Shown piece after piece: positions 41,776-49,355 of a stretch of DNA of 64,000 bases. Positions within the stretch are counted from its first letter, which is position 1, and each line of letters opens with the position of its first letter. This DNA comes from Candidatus Sulfopaludibacter sp. SbA3. Lineage in GTDB: Bacteria > Acidobacteriota > Terriglobia > Bryobacterales > Bryobacteraceae. The notes under the pieces were generated by a model. It was not told the origin of the DNA. It did no database searches and saw nothing but the letters and a program-made list of their open reading frames with translations. The stretch is from positions 1 to 64,000 of the forward strand of contig CAMDED010000020.1 of assembly GCA_945893365.1 (NCBI GenBank). Direction: 5' to 3'. A program made the position numbers and the translations under genes.

Positions 41776-43544
41776 TCCGCCTGGTTTTTCGCGGTGCGCT
41801 TTGCGGCGCCCTGGGCGCGGCTCTCGCGCTCGCGCAGCCTGAGCCGATCAGCGAAAGCATCCGGATCGAGAGCCATGTGGCCGTCCCGATGCGCGATGGC
41901 GTCCGCCTCTACGCGGATGTATACCGTCCGCGCCGCGAGGGCCGTTTCCCCGTCATCGTGACCAGGACTCCGTACGGCGTGCAGCGCGACGGCGCGCACG
42001 AGACGTTGGTCAAGTTCGCGCAACGGGGCTATGTCGCCATGATGCAGGATACCCGCGGACGCTTCGAATCCGAGGGCGAGTGGTATCCGTTCCGCGAAGG
42101 AAACGACGGGTACGACACCATCGAATGGGCCGCGAAGCAGCCGTGGTCGAACGGCAAGGTCGGGATGCAGGGCGGTTCCTATTTGGGCAACGTGCAGTGG
42201 CGCGCGGCCGCGCTCGCGCCGCCGCACCTCGTGACTATTTTCCCCGCGCTGGCCTCCACCAGCCTCTACCACAACACGCTGTTCACAGGCGGAGCATTCC
42301 GGCTTTCACTCGCCATCGGCTGGGGCGTGGTGCGCATGCCGTTTCGCATCATGAACCCGCAATATTGGCACTCGGAGACATACTCGCCGGACGAGCTGCG
42401 CTATGAGAATCTTCAGTGGAGTCTGCCGCTCGCGACCGCCGATCTCGCCAGCTCCGGCCAAGCGGTCCGCCATTACCGCGACTGGGTCAAGCACCAGAGT
42501 TACGACGACTACTGGCGAGATTTCAGCGACGAAGAACGCTTCGGCAACGTCACGGTCCCGGCGCATACCTATGGCGGATGGTACGACCTGCTGCTCGGCG
42601 GCACATTGAACGGGTTCACGGGCATGCGGCGCGGAGGCGGCAACGAGCGCGCGCGGAGGGAGGCAAAAATCATGATCGGCCCCTGGGGACATGGGGCCAC
42701 GCAGAAGTTCGGCGAAGTGGATTTCGGGCCGTCCGCGATGCATTCCCTTTTCGACCGTCAGCTCCGCTGGTTCGATCACTATCTGAAGGGGATCGATAAC
42801 GGGGTGGACCGCGACAAGGCCGTCGAAATCTTCTTCATGGGCGTGAATCGCTGGGCCCGGTTCGACGACTGGCCGATTCCCGGCACGAAGTTCACTCCGT
42901 TCTACCTGGCGAGCGGCGGGCACGCGAACACTCTGCGCGGGGATGGGACGCTGTCACAAACCAAGCCCTCAGGCGCGGCGAAAGACGAATACCTTTACGA
43001 CCCCGCGCAGCCCGTTCCGAGCGTGGGCGCGCACGATTGCTGTGGAATGCCCATGTCCACGGGTCCGCGGGATCAGCGCGCCGTTCAATCGCGCAGCGAC
43101 GTTCTGGTGTATAACGGCGAGATTCTGACGCGGCCGGTCGCCATCGCAGGTCCGGTGACGATGAAGCTCCATGCCGCGACCGATGGCCGGGACACGGATT
43201 TCATCGTCAAGCTGGTGGACGTGAGCGAGCGCGGCGTGGCGTTGAACCTCGCGCAGGGAGTGCTGCGCGCCCGCTTCCGCAAGGGTGTCGATAAGATGGA
43301 GTTGCTCGAGCCGAATCGCGTCTACGAGTTTCCGATCGATCTGCTGGGCACGGCTCACGTGTTCCTGCCCGGACACCGCATTCGTATCGCCGTAACGAGC
43401 AGCGACTTTCCGCAATTCGACCGCAATCCGAATACGGGTGAGGATCTGGGCGCGTCGGACCGTCTGAGGATAGCCCGCCAAACGGTTTACCACAGCGCGG
43501 AACGGCCATCGCAGATTATCCTGCCGCTCGTGGACGCACCGTAG
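41772..43544 (+). CDS. CocE/NonD-family serine hydrolase, exported
   Basis: 590 aa, GTG start overlapping the previous stop, with a signal peptide ending ALALAQ. The alpha/beta-hydrolase domain has 'VPMRDGVRLYADVYRPRREG', the nucleophile in 'MQGGSYLGNVQW' (Ser of GxSxxG) and the catalytic His region 'IGPWGHGATQKFGEV'. The C-terminal jelly-roll 'FIVKLVDVSERGVALNLAQG' to 'PGHRIRIAVTSSDFPQFDRN' is typical of X-Pro dipeptidyl-peptidase/cocaine-esterase members. It probably hydrolyses esters or amides in the periplasm. Third gene of an operon with a lipoprotein and a ceramidase-like enzyme. Confidence 0.9.
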   Translation: MIRLVFRGALCGALGAALALAQPEPISESIRIESHVAVPMRDGVRLYADVYRPRREGRFPVIVTRTPYGVQRDGAHETLVKFAQRGYVAMMQDTRGRFESEGEWYPFREGNDGYDTIEWAAKQPWSNGKVGMQGGSYLGNVQWRAAALAPPHLVTIFPALASTSLYHNTLFTGGAFRLSLAIGWGVVRMPFRIMNPQYWHSETYSPDELRYENLQWSLPLATADLASSGQAVRHYRDWVKHQSYDDYWRDFSDEERFGNVTVPAHTYGGWYDLLLGGTLNGFTGMRRGGGNERARREAKIMIGPWGHGATQKFGEVDFGPSAMHSLFDRQLRWFDHYLKGIDNGVDRDKAVEIFFMGVNRWARFDDWPIPGTKFTPFYLASGGHANTLRGDGTLSQTKPSGAAKDEYLYDPAQPVPSVGAHDCCGMPMSTGPRDQRAVQSRSDVLVYNGEILTRPVAIAGPVTMKLHAATDGRDTDFIVKLVDVSERGVALNLAQGVLRARFRKGVDKMELLEPNRVYEFPIDLLGTAHVFLPGHRIRIAVTSSDFPQFDRNPNTGEDLGASDRLRIARQTVYHSAERPSQIILPLVDAP

Positions 43545-43691
43545 TGGCCAAGGACCCCGGTTTCGCCCTCGCCGCAATCGCGACTCTCGCGCTCGGGATG
43601 GGCGACAAATAGAAAGATCCTACGCTCCAAGAAGACAACGGGCGCATCTCGAACGGAATGCGTCCTCAAAAAACACCTGGAAATTTGCCGG

Positions 43692-44387
43692 CTACTTCCG
43701 GCGCGCGCGCGCGAAGCCCAGGGCCGCGGTACCGATGCCCATGAAGACAAGAGTGGATGGCTCGGGAACCGGGTTCATTAAAAATCCGATCTCGTTGGCT
43801 AACAGCCTCTCGCCATCGCTTCCGGGATTATAAGTGTCGGTCAATGGCGCGTTCAGAAAGGTGCGGCCGCTGTTGCCGTGAATCACCGCCGAACCGCCCG
43901 AATCAAGCGTGCCCAGGCCCGTCGCTAAACCTGTGGGATTCCAACCTCGAGAGAAGGTGATCCAGCCGGGATTGGCGAGAGCAATTGTCCCGCCCAAGCC
44001 TGCGAAAATCGCATGCCCGCTTGTGGTGATCGTGCTTCCGTTTGTACTGGCTGCCGAAGCCTGGAGCAAAGCGTCCAAGCCGCCGGTCCGCCAGGTCTGG
44101 CCGATTAATTTGCCCCCGCCCGCCACCCAAGTGGCCAGTTGAGTTGCGGAATTGACAAACGTGCTGGCGTTCTGCTCCGCGTAGATTACGAGGTCCCATC
44201 CACCGGCCGTCAAGTCGGCGTTAAAAGCAGCCGAGGTTGTGCGAGTGGTGCAGATACCGCAGCCGCCCCACAGCGCGAGAGCGCCGGGAATCGCCGAAGT
44301 GCCGTGCAGCAAATCTTCAAAAACCAGGACATTCCCCGCCTGCACACCAGTCGCGAGCGCGAAAAATACAGCCAGCTTCCGAGTCAC
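43692..44387 (-). CDS. PEP-CTERM sorted exported protein
   Basis: 231 aa with a signal peptide (MTRKLAVFFALATGVQAG). The C-terminus shows the PEP-CTERM sorting signal: VPEPSTLVFMGIGTAALGFA followed by RARRK, i.e. a PEP motif, a helix and a basic tail. The middle ('GGWDLVIYAEQNASTF', 'ATWVAGGGKLIGQTW') resembles a flavodoxin-like or glutamine-amidotransferase-like ThuA fold, perhaps a sugar-binding exported domain. PEP-CTERM proteins are processed by exosortase and relate to exopolysaccharide. No exosortase is in the window. Confidence 0.8.
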   Translation of the reverse strand: MTRKLAVFFALATGVQAGNVLVFEDLLHGTSAIPGALALWGGCGICTTRTTSAAFNADLTAGGWDLVIYAEQNASTFVNSATQLATWVAGGGKLIGQTWRTGGLDALLQASAASTNGSTITTSGHAIFAGLGGTIALANPGWITFSRGWNPTGLATGLGTLDSGGSAVIHGNSGRTFLNAPLTDTYNPGSDGERLLANEIGFLMNPVPEPSTLVFMGIGTAALGFARARRK

Positions 44388-44479
44388 GTGAAACCTTCCT
44401 CCTTACGGCCTATCAAAACCCGTATTCTAGCCGCGAAGATCCTGGTGGTCAAGCGATTTCCGGCACTTGTCGGCGCCTG

Positions 44480-45160
44480 TCACGACTGCATTGCTGGAAG
44501 GTCTGGTTCCAGTCGTTCGAGCTGCTCGATCCATTCGCGGAAATGCCGGCATTCCTGGCGCATGGTGCCGATCGTGACTGCCGCCGCGGCCTGTGTGCCG
44601 TGCAAGACCTTGCGGTACGAGCGGTAAATCTCGATCACCCGCTTCGACGGTGCGGTTTCGCGGTTGTTATTAATGTCCTCGGGACTGGCGAATTTGTCAC
44701 GAACAGCTTGAAAACGCGGCGCGAGTCCTGGTTGATTTATGCCCCTCGCAAATGCTTCCGGCGCACTGAAAAGCAGCCCCTCAAACTCGTGCAATTGGAT
44801 ATAGGGGATAAAGCGAACATCGGGCCTGAAGTCGGGAATTCGTTCGGAAATGTCACCCTTTACTGCGGCCTCGATCTGTTTCACCTTCTCAATGTTGGAC
44901 AAATGTTCCGGCGTGGGTGTACCTGGAAAGCCTGCGCCAAGGCCGTAGAAATCCAACATCGTGGAACAGTACGCCGTTCGATCTTGCTTGAGCTGCAAGA
45001 GAATGTCCTTCTGCACCCGCGCATAGGTGGGTCTTCCGCCCGAGCGTCCCAGCAGAATTGGAGTCAGGTAGATTGCGCGGTGATGGAGAGTTGGCGCAAG
45101 TATGTTTTCGATGAAGGATTCTTCCGTCTGTCCCTCGACGACAACCTTGACGCGCGTCAC
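44480..45160 (-). CDS. DUF4276 protein, partner of an AAA15 ATPase
   Basis: 226 aa from GTG 45160, which overlaps the ATPase stop by 4 bp (GTGA). The N-terminus 'RVKVVVEGQTEESFIENILA' has the TOPRIM-like Glu, 'YCSTMLDFYGLG' an acidic-aromatic strand, and 'FIPYIQLHEFEGLLFSAPEA' the third conserved block. It is paralogous to the 28004-28645 gene; the VEGQTEE and IQLHEFE.LLFS motifs are identical. A metal-dependent nuclease role in a two-component ATPase/TOPRIM system is inferred from the family. The spacing before the next minus-strand gene gives no further partner. Confidence 0.82.
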   Translation of the reverse strand: MTRVKVVVEGQTEESFIENILAPTLHHRAIYLTPILLGRSGGRPTYARVQKDILLQLKQDRTAYCSTMLDFYGLGAGFPGTPTPEHLSNIEKVKQIEAAVKGDISERIPDFRPDVRFIPYIQLHEFEGLLFSAPEAFARGINQPGLAPRFQAVRDKFASPEDINNNRETAPSKRVIEIYRSYRKVLHGTQAAAAVTIGTMRQECRHFREWIEQLERLEPDLPAMQS

Positions 45161-46320
45161 GAATGACCGTCTCCCGTTGTCATGAGTTGTGGTCTATCCT
45201 CAGCGCCTGGCCTACCGCCCAGGATGTTCTTTTGCCACAATTCGCCAAGTGTGTATTCGCTAAGCCATTCAGAAAGATCTACGGAGTTGAGGCGCCGAAA
45301 GGTGGACTCGCCTTGATGGCGTTCCACGACTATCACATCCTCCGGGGTAAATTCATTCAACAAGGCCGCAGACTGTGTCGAGATGATGATCTGTTTTTGG
45401 GGACGCTGGGACGCTTGGCAGAAGAGATTGCCCAACAAGGCTAATGCATAGGGATGCAGGCCGAGCTCAGGTTCGTCGAAGAGCATCGTTGGCGGCTGCT
45501 TCGGTTGGAGGAGGGCGGTGGCCAAACAGATGAAACGCAGGGTCCCATCGGAGAGCTGATTGGCACGGAACGGATAATCCGAATCCTTCTGAAGCCACTC
45601 CAGTTGAATCATGTTGGGATCGGTGGGGACGGGGCGAAGTTTGAAATCATCGAAGAACGGAGCGGCCAGCCGGACAACGTCGCGAATTTGGGTGTAGCTG
45701 TCGGGACTCGTCTTGCCGATTCGATACAGAAAAGCTGCGAGGTTCTCGGCATCTGTGCGCAATACTTCGTTGTCGTTGATGGGTTTCTGGCGGCGAACGC
45801 CGGCCGACAGGCTCGTATCGTGGAAATGATAAACGATCCAGCTTGAAATGGAGTCGAAGACATAGTGTGCCGGACCGCGGGCGGCCCCCGTTTTTCCAAG
45901 GTCGTCCTTTCGCTTGTTGAGTTGGGCCTCGCGGTGTCCCGATCCCAGAGATGTTGGGTAGCTGGTGCCAGAGTCTGACTTGAAGATGACGACTTCTTCA
46001 GAAAATACGAACTGGTTGTCCGTGGTGGGCACGAGCGAGAACTTATAACCATTCCTGCCAAAGTAGAGCTCCGCGCTTAACTGCGGCGTGAGCTTCGGAC
46101 CCATGTACAGGCATGCGTCTGCGCCTCCTTCGGTGGTTCCGACGGCTAATTGTAATTTTTGTTCGATGAGATCTCGCAGCAATCGAAAGAACCCGACAAA
46201 GTTGCTCTTGCCAGCGCCGTTTGCGCCGATCAGAACATTCAGGGAGCGGAGTTCTAACTCTTCGAGCTTCCGAATGGATTTGAAGCCCCGAATGGTCAGC
46301 TTCTCGATCGCATCGCTCAT
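45157..46320 (-). CDS. AAA15/OLD-like ATPase
   Basis: 387 aa from ATG 46320 (MSDAIEKLTIRGFKSIRKLE); longer frames lack similarity. Walker A is GANGAGKSN (about residue 33), the signature-like region 'ANQLSDGTLRFICLATALLQ', Walker B 'TMLFDEPELGLHPYALALLG' and the H-loop-like 'QIIISTQSAALLNEF'. The insertion between them is helical. The protein is the intact paralogue of the frameshifted ATPase at 26913-28017, sharing 'GFK.IR.L' and 'LSEYTLGELWQKNILGGRP'-like ends. With the overlapping DUF4276 gene it forms a two-gene cassette of the kind seen in phage-defence loci. Confidence 0.88.
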   Translation of the reverse strand: MSDAIEKLTIRGFKSIRKLEELELRSLNVLIGANGAGKSNFVGFFRLLRDLIEQKLQLAVGTTEGGADACLYMGPKLTPQLSAELYFGRNGYKFSLVPTTDNQFVFSEEVVIFKSDSGTSYPTSLGSGHREAQLNKRKDDLGKTGAARGPAHYVFDSISSWIVYHFHDTSLSAGVRRQKPINDNEVLRTDAENLAAFLYRIGKTSPDSYTQIRDVVRLAAPFFDDFKLRPVPTDPNMIQLEWLQKDSDYPFRANQLSDGTLRFICLATALLQPKQPPTMLFDEPELGLHPYALALLGNLFCQASQRPQKQIIISTQSAALLNEFTPEDVIVVERHQGESTFRRLNSVDLSEWLSEYTLGELWQKNILGGRPGAEDRPQLMTTGDGHS

Positions 46321-46778
46321 CGAGGAGCTACTCCTGGCACGACCGTCGCTGGGGGTGTCGCAAGGATGATCATTTCTGGATTGGCGCCCTCCGGCGCTGC
46401 GCTCACTATTGTTCATCATAGCGCCAGAACGTTTGCCGTCATTCCGCGCCGCGGCCTGCTCCCCGATCAATCGCGACGCATTCGGTCCGCACTCGACGCC
46501 CGGGACCGCCGGGCCACGTGACACTTGCAAATTTCCCAAGGCGTTGTAAGATACGAAGTGGATAAAAAACGCTGAACTCAGGGGCGTGGTGCTGGAGTGG
46601 TGTGCGAAGCGAGCCGGGCTTTTCGATCCTTACGTCAGTCGGGACCCCGTTCTTAAATCTTAGATTCGCTTCCATACTCTCAATGAAAAGAGACCGGTGA
46701 GCATCGCACCTGTCCAGCTCATGTTCTTGGCAAATTTAGGAGAGGATCGGCCGGCAAACGCCGGTCCATGGGACAAAA
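46321..46778. other. Divergent intergenic region before the respiratory cluster
   Basis: About 460 bp between the ATPase start and the Rieske start. A possible rightward promoter is TTGCAA (46527-46532), 17 bp, AAGATA, but it is weak. A minus-strand frame of 78 codons (46439-46675) has no recognisable similarity. I see nothing else. Confidence 0.35.
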
Positions 46779-47369
46779 ATGTCGAATCCAACCGAGGGAA
46801 CGCCCGCGCCGCCGCCGCCCGCCGCGAAGAAGCCGGGCATACAAGAGGCGCTGCTGAAAGTATTGAAGACCGACGACACGGACCCCGTAAAACAGGTAGC
46901 CAAGCGCCGGCGCTTCGTGATGGCGTCCGTGCTCGGATTCCTGGGCGTCAACTTCCTGATGTTCCTGCGGTTTTTTTTCCCGCGCGCTCTGTTTGAACCG
47001 AAGACGACGTTCCGGATCGGCTATCCGTCCGATTTCGGCTTCGGCGTCGACACGAAATTTCAGAACCAGTACCGCATCTGGGTGGTGCGGAATACGGAAG
47101 GGATCTTCGTCATCTCGGCTATCTGCACGCACCTCGGCTGCACGCCCGACTGGAAATCGAGCGAGAACAAGTTCAAGTGCCCCTGCCACGGCAGCGGGTA
47201 CGACCCGGAAGGCGTCAACTTCGAGGGTCCCGCGCCGCGGCCGATGGACCGCGCCCACGTGGAAATCGACCCTGAAGGACAGATTGTGGTCGACTTGAGC
47301 CGCGTCTACCGCTGGCCCAAGGGCGAACCTTCCCAGTTTAACGATCCGGGCGCTATCATCCGCGCGTGA
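46779..47369 (+). CDS. Rieske [2Fe-2S] subunit of a bc-type complex
   Basis: 196 aa. An N-terminal cytoplasmic tail rich in Pro is followed by one membrane helix (about residues 46-67) and then the Rieske fold. The cluster ligands are intact: C116-T-H118-L-G-C121 and C134-P-C136-H137-G-S139. It transfers electrons from quinol to cytochrome c at the periplasmic side. It opens a plus-strand cluster: cytochrome b N-part 27 bp downstream, cytochrome b C-part, then an octahaem cytochrome. The order Rieske/b/IV is like the b6f-type split arrangement. Confidence 0.94.
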   Translation: MSNPTEGTPAPPPPAAKKPGIQEALLKVLKTDDTDPVKQVAKRRRFVMASVLGFLGVNFLMFLRFFFPRALFEPKTTFRIGYPSDFGFGVDTKFQNQYRIWVVRNTEGIFVISAICTHLGCTPDWKSSENKFKCPCHGSGYDPEGVNFEGPAPRPMDRAHVEIDPEGQIVVDLSRVYRWPKGEPSQFNDPGAIIRA

Positions 47370-47396
47370 TGTACCTGAAGTAGAGGGGGAATTTCT

Positions 47397-48335
47397 ATGG
47401 CAGAAGGCAACGGTACGAACGGGACAAGCGGTCCCAACGGGACTCCAGGCGGGGCCGGAAGCGATGAGCCGAAAAGCAAGATCTCGGTCCTGCTCGAAGA
47501 TTCGAAGGTTGTCAAGGAGAAGGCTCTCGAAGAGATCAAGGCGCTCAAGCAACCCGAGAAGACCGATCTCTGGAAGTCCATCCTTCGCGTCAAGCATGAC
47601 GAGACGCCGCGCAGCCGCGCTCTCGGCGTGTTGTCGAACGTGTTCCTCCATCTGCATCCGGCGAAGATCAACCGCGATGCGGTCGCCTACAACTACACCT
47701 GGGGCATGGGCGGGATGACGTTCTACATCTACATCACGCTGGTGTTCACCGGCACGCTGCTGATGTTCTACTACCATCCCTCGAAGGTGGTTGCGTTCCG
47801 CGACATCCTCTATCTGGAACACGACGTGCCTTTCGGCAAGATCCTCCGCAACATGCACCGCTGGGGCGCGCACATGATGGTCATCATGGTCGAGCTGCAC
47901 ATGTTCCGCGTGTATCTGACCGGGTCCTACAAGAAACCGCGCGAATTCAACTGGGTGGTGGGCGTGCTGCTGCTCGTGCTCACGCTGCTGCTGAGCTTCA
48001 CGGGCTATCTGCTTCCCGACGATCAGTTAGGCTTCTGGGCCGTCACCGTGGGCACGAACATGGCCCGCGCAACGCCTCTGCTCGGCCACGACGGGCCGTT
48101 CGGGCCGCAGATGGGCATGACGGCGTTTAACGACGTCCGGTTCGGGTTGCTCGGCGGATCGATCGTCGATTCGAACGCATTGCTTCGCGCCTACATCTGG
48201 CACTGCATCGCGATTCCAATCATCGCCACCACGTTCATGATCGTGCACTTCTGGCGTGTGCGTAAGGATGGCGGGATTTCCGGTCCCGCTCCGGTGATGC
48301 TCGAGTCCGAAATCAAGGAGCCGCGGAAGATCTGA
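47397..48335 (+). CDS. Cytochrome b N-terminal subunit (b6-like)
   Basis: 312 aa. A long polar Gly/Ser/Lys-rich N-terminus (about 75 residues) precedes four membrane helices. The helices bear the bis-histidine haem pattern: 'ILRNMHRWGAHMMVIMVELH' (two His) and 'LRAYIWHCIAIPIIATTFMI' (further His). 'FTGYLLPDDQLGFWAVTVGT' is the quinol-site segment. It resembles cytochrome b6 of split b6f-type complexes. Ribosome-binding AGAGGGGG precedes the ATG. The C-terminal half of cytochrome b is encoded separately just downstream. Confidence 0.92.
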   Translation: MAEGNGTNGTSGPNGTPGGAGSDEPKSKISVLLEDSKVVKEKALEEIKALKQPEKTDLWKSILRVKHDETPRSRALGVLSNVFLHLHPAKINRDAVAYNYTWGMGGMTFYIYITLVFTGTLLMFYYHPSKVVAFRDILYLEHDVPFGKILRNMHRWGAHMMVIMVELHMFRVYLTGSYKKPREFNWVVGVLLLVLTLLLSFTGYLLPDDQLGFWAVTVGTNMARATPLLGHDGPFGPQMGMTAFNDVRFGLLGGSIVDSNALLRAYIWHCIAIPIIATTFMIVHFWRVRKDGGISGPAPVMLESEIKEPRKI

Positions 48336-48354
48336 TCCGCCGGACAAGGTTCAT

Positions 48355-49290
48355 ATGGATCTACATCAACTCTGGACAATTCTCAGCACGCCCGATAATG
48401 TACCGATCGTCCTGCTGCTTTTCGTCATCCCGTTTTATACCTGGTACGGCCTCCGCCAGTCGTTCGCCAACGACCGCCTGATCGCGCAACTGGAAAAAGA
48501 CCCGGTCATGGCGAAGACGCACCACCGGAAGACACAGCCGTGGCGTCCGGGGTGGGCTCGCGAGGTCCACGTCTGGCCCTACCTGCTTCGCATCGAGTTC
48601 CTCGCCGCGATCATCCTCACGGTGATCCTGATGGTTTGGTCGATTACGCTGAACGCGCCGCTTGAAGAGCCGGCGAATCCGACCCTCACGATGAATCCGT
48701 CAAAGGCTCCCTGGTACTTCCTCGGCCTGCAGGAGATGCTTGTGTACTTCGACCCGTGGATGGCCGGCGTGGTGTTCCCGTCGCTGATCATCGTGGGCTT
48801 GATGGTGATTCCCTACATCGACGAGAATCCGCTCGGCAACGGCTACTACACCTACAAGCAGCGCAAGTTCGCGATCTGGACATTTCTGTTCGGGTTTATC
48901 GCGCTCTGGGTTTCGATGATCGTGATCGGCACGCTGATTCGCGGTCCGGGCTGGATGTGGTTCTGGCCGGGCATGACGTGGGATCACAATCGCCTCACGT
49001 TCGACGTCAATCGGGATTTGCCGGACATTTTCGGTATCAAGAACCGGATCGGCAAGATTCTGTTCGGCGGAATCGTGGTCGGGATCTACTGTGTCGCGGC
49101 ATGGATAGGCGTCCATATGGCGATCGTCCGGGACGCCTTCGGTAAGAAGATTCTGGCTCGCATGAGTCTTCTGCAATACGCCACCATGCAGTTGATGCTG
49201 ATCCTGATGCTCTCGCTGCCGGTGAAGATGATCCTGCGCCTCGTGTTCCGCATCAAGTACGTATGGGTCACGCCATGGTTCAATATCTAG
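48355..49290 (+). CDS. Cytochrome b C-terminal subunit (subunit IV-like)
   Basis: 311 aa with about five membrane helices; its start is 20 bp after the previous stop. The segment 'NPSKAPWYFLGLQEMLVYFD' followed by 'PWMAGVVFPSLIIVGLMVIP' is the PEWY-region counterpart (here PWYF) of the quinol oxidation site in subunit IV/cytochrome b C-domain. Additional helices near the C-terminus ('GIVVGIYCVAAWIGVHMAIV') extend it beyond a standard subunit IV of about 160 aa. Together with b6-like and Rieske proteins it makes up a quinol:cytochrome c oxidoreductase core. Confidence 0.88.
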   Translation: MDLHQLWTILSTPDNVPIVLLLFVIPFYTWYGLRQSFANDRLIAQLEKDPVMAKTHHRKTQPWRPGWAREVHVWPYLLRIEFLAAIILTVILMVWSITLNAPLEEPANPTLTMNPSKAPWYFLGLQEMLVYFDPWMAGVVFPSLIIVGLMVIPYIDENPLGNGYYTYKQRKFAIWTFLFGFIALWVSMIVIGTLIRGPGWMWFWPGMTWDHNRLTFDVNRDLPDIFGIKNRIGKILFGGIVVGIYCVAAWIGVHMAIVRDAFGKKILARMSLLQYATMQLMLILMLSLPVKMILRLVFRIKYVWVTPWFNI

Positions 49291-49355
49291 CGTCCCATTA
49301 TCTAATACTCTCGCACGGCATTTTCAGGCTGGCGCGGCACGGAAGGGCATAATCG

